Shown here piece by piece: positions 60,688 through 64,000 of a DNA stretch of 64,000 nucleotides. This stretch comes from PALSA-1353 sp036267155. Its GTDB lineage: Bacteria; Planctomycetota; Phycisphaerae; Tepidisphaerales; Tepidisphaeraceae. Location of the stretch: positions 1 through 64,000 of the forward strand of contig DATAWP010000039.1 in the NCBI GenBank assembly GCA_036267155.1, given 5' to 3'. Each line of letters opens with the position of its first letter. The stretch's first letter is position 1. The notes beneath the pieces are model-generated. The model saw only the letters and a list, made by a program, of their open reading frames with translations. It had not been told where the DNA came from and ran no database searches. The translations under genes and the position numbers were made by a program.

Positions 60688-61446
60688 ATGAAATCACCCC
60701 AGCTTCCCATCCTCTTCGAAGACGACCACATGATCGCCGTCGCCAAGCCCCCGCAGTTGGCCACCATCCCCGGCCGGGGCGAAGCCGACAGCCTCCTGCA
60801 AATGCTGTCGCGGCAAACCCAACTCCCCTGCACCGGCATGGCCGACCCGCGCCTGCGCATCGTTCATCGTCTCGACAAAGGCACCAGCGGCGTCCTGCTC
60901 CTGGCCAAGGACCTGCCCACCCAGCGGCAACTGTCCGACCAATTTCAACACAGCCAAATCCACAAGGAATACCTCGCCCTGGTCATGGGCCGCCCGCCCG
61001 CCGCGGAAGGTGAGATTGACGCCCCCCTCGCTGCGCATCGCTCGGCCCGCGACCGGATGTCGGTCTCCAAGCACGGCCGCCCCGCCAAAACCCTCTGGAA
61101 AGTCGAACGGCCCATGCGCCGCTTCACCCTGCTTCGCTGCTATCCGAAAACCGGACGCACCCATCAGATCCGCGTTCACCTGCAATCCATCGGCCTGCCC
61201 CTGGCCGTCGATCCGCTCTACAATCCATCGCCCCCCGGCTCCAAGCCCGGCATTTTCCTCAGCGATTACAAACGCGATTACCGTCCCTCCGGCCACGAAG
61301 AGCGCCCGCTGATCGCCCGACTGACTCTGCACGCAGAGAAGCTCGGATTCATCCACCCCGACGGGCGGCAGATCACCATCGAATGCCCCGCGCCCAAAGA
61401 CTTCCGCGCCGCCGTTATGCAGCTTGGCAAACTGGGGCGCGGTTGA
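60688..61446 (+). CDS. pseudouridine synthase, RluA family
   Basis: The 252-residue protein has the catalytic motif RIVHRLDKGTSGVLLLAKD (with the Asp in RLD), the KEYLALVMG strand and the later GRTHQIRVHLQSIGLPLAVD. RluA-type enzymes isomerise uridines in rRNA or tRNA. No S4 domain is present, so it is the short (RluA/TruC-like) type; the exact target is not clear. It is divergent from the GT2 gene. The 61447-61531 gap holds no feature. Confidence 0.9.
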   Translation: MKSPQLPILFEDDHMIAVAKPPQLATIPGRGEADSLLQMLSRQTQLPCTGMADPRLRIVHRLDKGTSGVLLLAKDLPTQRQLSDQFQHSQIHKEYLALVMGRPPAAEGEIDAPLAAHRSARDRMSVSKHGRPAKTLWKVERPMRRFTLLRCYPKTGRTHQIRVHLQSIGLPLAVDPLYNPSPPGSKPGIFLSDYKRDYRPSGHEERPLIARLTLHAEKLGFIHPDGRQITIECPAPKDFRAAVMQLGKLGRG

Positions 61447-61531
61447 ATTCTTCACAGAGCCAAGCCGCGAATTATGGTGAGCCATCGAATTTCCTTGTAC
61501 ACTCCTCCCGCCAATTAGGTGAGGAGCCATC

Positions 61532-61870
61532 ATGCAGATGATTGAGGCCGTCATTAAGCCGCACAAGATCGACGCCGTTAAACAAGCTTTGGCCAAGATC
61601 GGAATACTGGGCGTCACCGCCGTCGAATGTAAAGGCTTTGGCCGGCAAATGGGACACACCGAACGTTATCGCGGGGCCAAGATGGACGTCGGCTTCGTCC
61701 CCAAGGTGCTGATGAAGGTCTGCGTCAAGTCCGAAGAGGCGCAGAAGGCGACTGCCGCCATCGTGGAGGCCGCCCGTACCGGCGAGGTCGGCGATGGAAA
61801 GATTTTCATCTATCCCGTTACCCAGGTCATTCGCATCCGCACGGGCGAAACGAACGAACAGGCGCTGTAG
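61532..61870 (+). CDS. glnB: PII signalling protein (GlnB/GlnK family)
   Basis: The 112-residue protein starts MQMIEAVIKPHKIDAVKQAL, and its T-loop reads GHTERYRGAKMDVGFVPKV. The end GDGKIFIYPVTQVIRIRTGE is the PII signature. PII proteins bind ATP, ADP and 2-oxoglutarate and control nitrogen proteins such as AmtB. The loop Tyr51 uridylylated in proteobacteria is replaced (AKMDV instead of AEYMV), so control is likely by ligands only. GAGGAG lies just before the ATG. It is followed 37 bp later by an ammonium-transporter gene with a large internal deletion. Confidence 0.93.
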   Translation: MQMIEAVIKPHKIDAVKQALAKIGILGVTAVECKGFGRQMGHTERYRGAKMDVGFVPKVLMKVCVKSEEAQKATAAIVEAARTGEVGDGKIFIYPVTQVIRIRTGETNEQAL

Positions 61871-61907
61871 TTTTTGCGCCGGTGGAATGAGGAATCGAGG
61901 AGTAACA

Positions 61908-62537
61908 ATGAATCGCGCTTCGCTTGCGCGCTGCGGCGCGCTCGTGACGTTTTTCGGGCTTGGGGTCTCGACCGCAAACGCCGCCGAGCCCGTCAGAATT
62001 CTTGACCCCAGCCACATCAGCTCCGGCGATACCGCCTGGATGCTGACCAGCACGGCCCTGGTCCTCATGATGACCGGACCCGGACTGGCTTTGTTCGCAG
62101 CCACCAGGCTTAAACATGCACTGGGCTATGACGACAGCCTCGACGCCTTTGGCGTCCACGGCGTCGGCGGAACGATCGGCGCGATCCTCACCGGCGTTTT
62201 CGCCGTCGCGGCCGTCAACCTTCCCGCCGGTTTTGGGAACATTACCAAGCTCGGATTGATCGAAGGAAACACGACCACCGCTGTGCATCAGTTGATCGCC
62301 ACCGGCGTTGCCTGGACAATCGCGGCCGTCGGCTCGCTGATCCTGCTGCTGATCGTGAATTCGATCATCGGCCTGCGGGTGACCGAGGAAGACGAATACG
62401 AAGGCCTGGACCTCAGCCAGCACGGCGAGTCGGGCTATAATATCGAGGACGCGTTCTCCGCCACCTACGCTGGCGGCGGCGCAACGCTCATCGAAAGCGG
62501 CGAGCCATCCGCCATGGCCGCCGCCGCGCAACACTGA
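61908..62537 (+). CDS. ammonium transporter with large internal deletion
   Basis: This 209-residue protein starts at the ATG at 61908 (GAGGAG upstream). The first part is an intact Amt start: signal peptide (MNRASLARCGALVTFFGLGV and on), then DTAWMLTSTALVLMMTGPGL of the first membrane span. At LALF the sequence jumps to AATRLKHALGYDDSLDAFGV then HGVGGTIGAILTGVFA, near the end of Amt proteins. The counterpart of E. coli His318 (FGVHGV) is kept, but the segment with His168 and spans 2 to about 8 is gone. The reading frame stays open to the usual C-terminal tail. Full-length Amt has over 400 residues. It follows the PII gene, the usual arrangement. It is unlikely to transport ammonium. Confidence 0.82.
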   Translation: MNRASLARCGALVTFFGLGVSTANAAEPVRILDPSHISSGDTAWMLTSTALVLMMTGPGLALFAATRLKHALGYDDSLDAFGVHGVGGTIGAILTGVFAVAAVNLPAGFGNITKLGLIEGNTTTAVHQLIATGVAWTIAAVGSLILLLIVNSIIGLRVTEEDEYEGLDLSQHGESGYNIEDAFSATYAGGGATLIESGEPSAMAAAAQH

Positions 62538-62597
62538 TCGCGCTCCCTTCGGCACCACCGCTCATTGCCGAAACGAGTTGTAAGTATCTCCCCAACG

Positions 62598-62616
62598 CCC
62601 ACGGCGTCGCCGTGAG
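62598..62616. repeat. REP-like palindrome, third copy
   Basis: CCCACGGC-GTC-GCCGTGAG, one mismatch from the REP pair at 56.4 and 57.0 kb. It lies in the gap between the deleted Amt gene and the Fic-like gene. Confidence 0.6.
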
Positions 62617-62637
62617 CCACACCTTTGGTATATCCCC

Positions 62638-63366
62638 ATGCGCCCAAATCGCCCCATCACCAAACTCCGTCATTTCCTGGCCAAATCCCTCCGCCTGCGC
62701 CCGGTCAAAGTCCGCATCGACTGGCCGCGCTGGCTCCGCCTCATCCGGCGCAAGCGCCGTATGTTAATTCACCCCGATCCCTCCCGCCGCGCTCCGTTGC
62801 CAAACGACTATTTCATTTCCGCCACGGTCGTCAGCTTTCGCCTCGAAGGCATCCAACTTAACCCCACGGAGGTCGCATCGGCCCTCACCCCCGCCCAGGC
62901 TCGCAAACCCTTCCGCTCTCGTTCCAGCCAGCGCATCCGTAACCACGTCGCCATCATGCATCACATCGAATCCGCCATCCGCCGCGACGCCTCCCTCAGC
63001 ACCCCATCGGTTGTGCGCTGGTACACCTCCATCAGTTGCGGCTTATCCCTCGCCCCACTGAACGAATCCGCCATGACGCGTCTGGACAACATCGTCCGCC
63101 GAATCAATTCCCCGCATCTTCGCCTTCAGCCCGCGATCCGCGAGATCGCCCACTTGCACGCCCAGCTCTTCGCCGACCCCCTGGTCCCCAGCTTCAACGG
63201 CATCCTTTCCCGCCTGTTACTGCGCTACCACCTGGGCCGCTGCGGCCTGCCCCCGATTCTCTTCGATCCCCAATCCGATGAAGACCTGGCAAACGACGAG
63301 CCGCGATTACTAAACCGCGTCCTGGAAATGCTCAACGGCAGCTACGACACGATGCTGGCCCAATAA
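62638..63366 (+). CDS. degenerate Fic-like protein
   Basis: This 242-residue protein shows the layout of Fic proteins without the active loop. Early on VVSFRLEGIQLNPTEVASAL fits the inhibitory-helix pattern (S/T)xxxE(G/N) (SFRLEG). Later, IREIAHLHAQLFADPLVPSF and NGILSRLLLRYHLGRCGLPP align with the Fic core HxF..GNGR..L, but the catalytic His and GNGR are replaced (LVPSFNGILSR). AMP transfer is therefore unlikely. The N-terminal 55 residues are very basic (PVKVRIDWPRWLRLIRRKRR), which suggests nucleic-acid or membrane binding. It stands alone after the Amt gene. The Fic link is by eye. Confidence 0.55.
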   Translation: MRPNRPITKLRHFLAKSLRLRPVKVRIDWPRWLRLIRRKRRMLIHPDPSRRAPLPNDYFISATVVSFRLEGIQLNPTEVASALTPAQARKPFRSRSSQRIRNHVAIMHHIESAIRRDASLSTPSVVRWYTSISCGLSLAPLNESAMTRLDNIVRRINSPHLRLQPAIREIAHLHAQLFADPLVPSFNGILSRLLLRYHLGRCGLPPILFDPQSDEDLANDEPRLLNRVLEMLNGSYDTMLAQ

Positions 63367-63394
63367 CGCTCGCGCACCCCCCACCCCCGTGGCT

Positions 63395-63419
63395 TGGCCG
63401 CTTCAGCGGCCATGTTTTT
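63395..63419 (+). terminator. Rho-independent terminator after the Fic-like gene
   Basis: TGGCCGC-TTCA-GCGGCCA is a perfect 7-bp stem with a 4-base loop. It is followed by TG and TTTTT (63415-63419), 28 bp after the stop at 63366. Confidence 0.75.
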
Positions 63420-63498
63420 ATCCGCGTCGCCTTTTCCCCCCCCGCCCTGTACCATCGATCAGATGTAACGCTCCTCGATCCACCGACAGGCTCGTACT

Positions 63499-64000
63499 AT
63501 GCACCTCTTCATCCATTTTCTGTCCATAGCCGCGATCATCGCCGCCTCGCTGTTGGCCGGCGCCGCCCTCTTGCATCTCATCCCCCGATTGGGAAAAACC
63601 GGCGCGAACATCTCCGCCGCCTTCTGCCACGCCCCCGCTCTGGATTGGCTCATCACGTACTTCACGGTCGCTCCACTGGTCGTCGGCCCCATCGTCGCCG
63701 GCTGGCTGGGATTTTTCGCCGCAATCGTCGGACAAGTCGCCTGCGTCCTGATCTGGACCGCCCTGACCGAATTCGTCCACCGCAGCGAAACTCGCGGCCC
63801 GCGAATCCTCTCCGTCATAAATCAAATGGTCGGCCCATGGCGCAATCACACCGCGATCTGGCTCACCGCGATCGTCACCCCCCTGTTCCTGCTCGTGCGC
63901 ATCGCCGAAGCTTTCATCTACCCACCCATCCGATGGCTTGTCGACTTTCCCAAGTACAACTCCGCCGACTGGGTCAACGTCTCCCGCCATAAATTCACCG
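63499..64000 (+). CDS. membrane protein, cut by the window end
   Basis: An open frame starts MHLFIHFLSIAAIIAASLLA and runs without a stop to the last base. The visible 167 residues contain at least three membrane spans: the N-terminal one, then LITYFTVAPLVVGPIVAGWL with GFFAAIVGQVACVLIWTALT, and AIWLTAIVTPLFLLVRIAEA. Short polar loops lie between (HRSETRGPRILSVINQMVGP). I do not recognise the family. The ATG lacks a strong ribosome site, so an internal start is possible. Confidence 0.65.
   Translation, partial: MHLFIHFLSIAAIIAASLLAGAALLHLIPRLGKTGANISAAFCHAPALDWLITYFTVAPLVVGPIVAGWLGFFAAIVGQVACVLIWTALTEFVHRSETRGPRILSVINQMVGPWRNHTAIWLTAIVTPLFLLVRIAEAFIYPPIRWLVDFPKYNSADWVNVSRHKFT

Overview
The window looks like a chromosomal segment of a GC-rich planctomycete, most likely class Phycisphaerae. 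This is inferred from PEP-CTERM sorting signals, an LEPR-XLL-like motif at the N-terminus of a secreted chitinase, dockerin-like EF-hand repeats, a DUF1559-like pseudopilin, TPR-fused sulfo- and glycosyltransferases, and several conserved proteins of planctomycete type. There is no rRNA and no CRISPR array. One tRNA (His) is present. No organism name can be assigned from the sequence alone.

Layout. 0-2.4 kb: a TPR-sulfotransferase. 2.5-21.3 kb: a chitin/N-acetylglucosamine utilisation island. It has a ROK sugar kinase overlapping a NagB/PIG-L fusion, a divergent ROK repressor, two related PEP-CTERM proteins, a pseudopilin, an ABC sugar importer without its ATPase, two GH18 chitinases, a GH20 hexosaminidase and an MFS transporter. 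Several promoters in the island share an A/T-rich box. In the best case this forms a 26-bp palindrome lying over the nagB -35/-10 region. The proposed flow is: secreted GH18 and GH20 enzymes cut chitin, ABC and MFS importers bring in GlcNAc or chitobiose, the kinase phosphorylates it, and the PIG-L (deacetylase) plus NagB (deaminase) fusion finishes the job. No separate nagA is present.

21-31.9 kb: a SPOR-like membrane protein, an EVE-like/nuclease-like protein, a pectinesterase, a small protein with an internal repeat, RluB, decayed gene remnants, a GbsR-type regulator behind a perfect palindrome, a GT2 glycosyltransferase and a UDP-glucuronate decarboxylase-like enzyme. 31.9-33.8 kb: a 690-bp palindromic repeat and a solo copy of its arm bracket a LamG-domain gene. 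33.9-44.3 kb: two HlyD-type adaptors, a toroid-fold lipoprotein, two TPR-glycosyltransferases and a DUF6067-like glycoside hydrolase.

45-55 kb: tRNA-His, a large hybrid histidine kinase, an esterase-like protein, a cyclophilin, a toxin-antitoxin remnant, LepA, and the CdaA/CdaR c-di-AMP pair next to FolP. 55-64 kb: a GNAT protein, a PilZ protein, a REP-associated transposase bracketed by its REP palindromes, ATP sulfurylase, a GT2 enzyme, a pseudouridine synthase, a PII protein, an internally deleted ammonium transporter, a degenerate Fic-like protein, and the start of a membrane protein that runs off the window.
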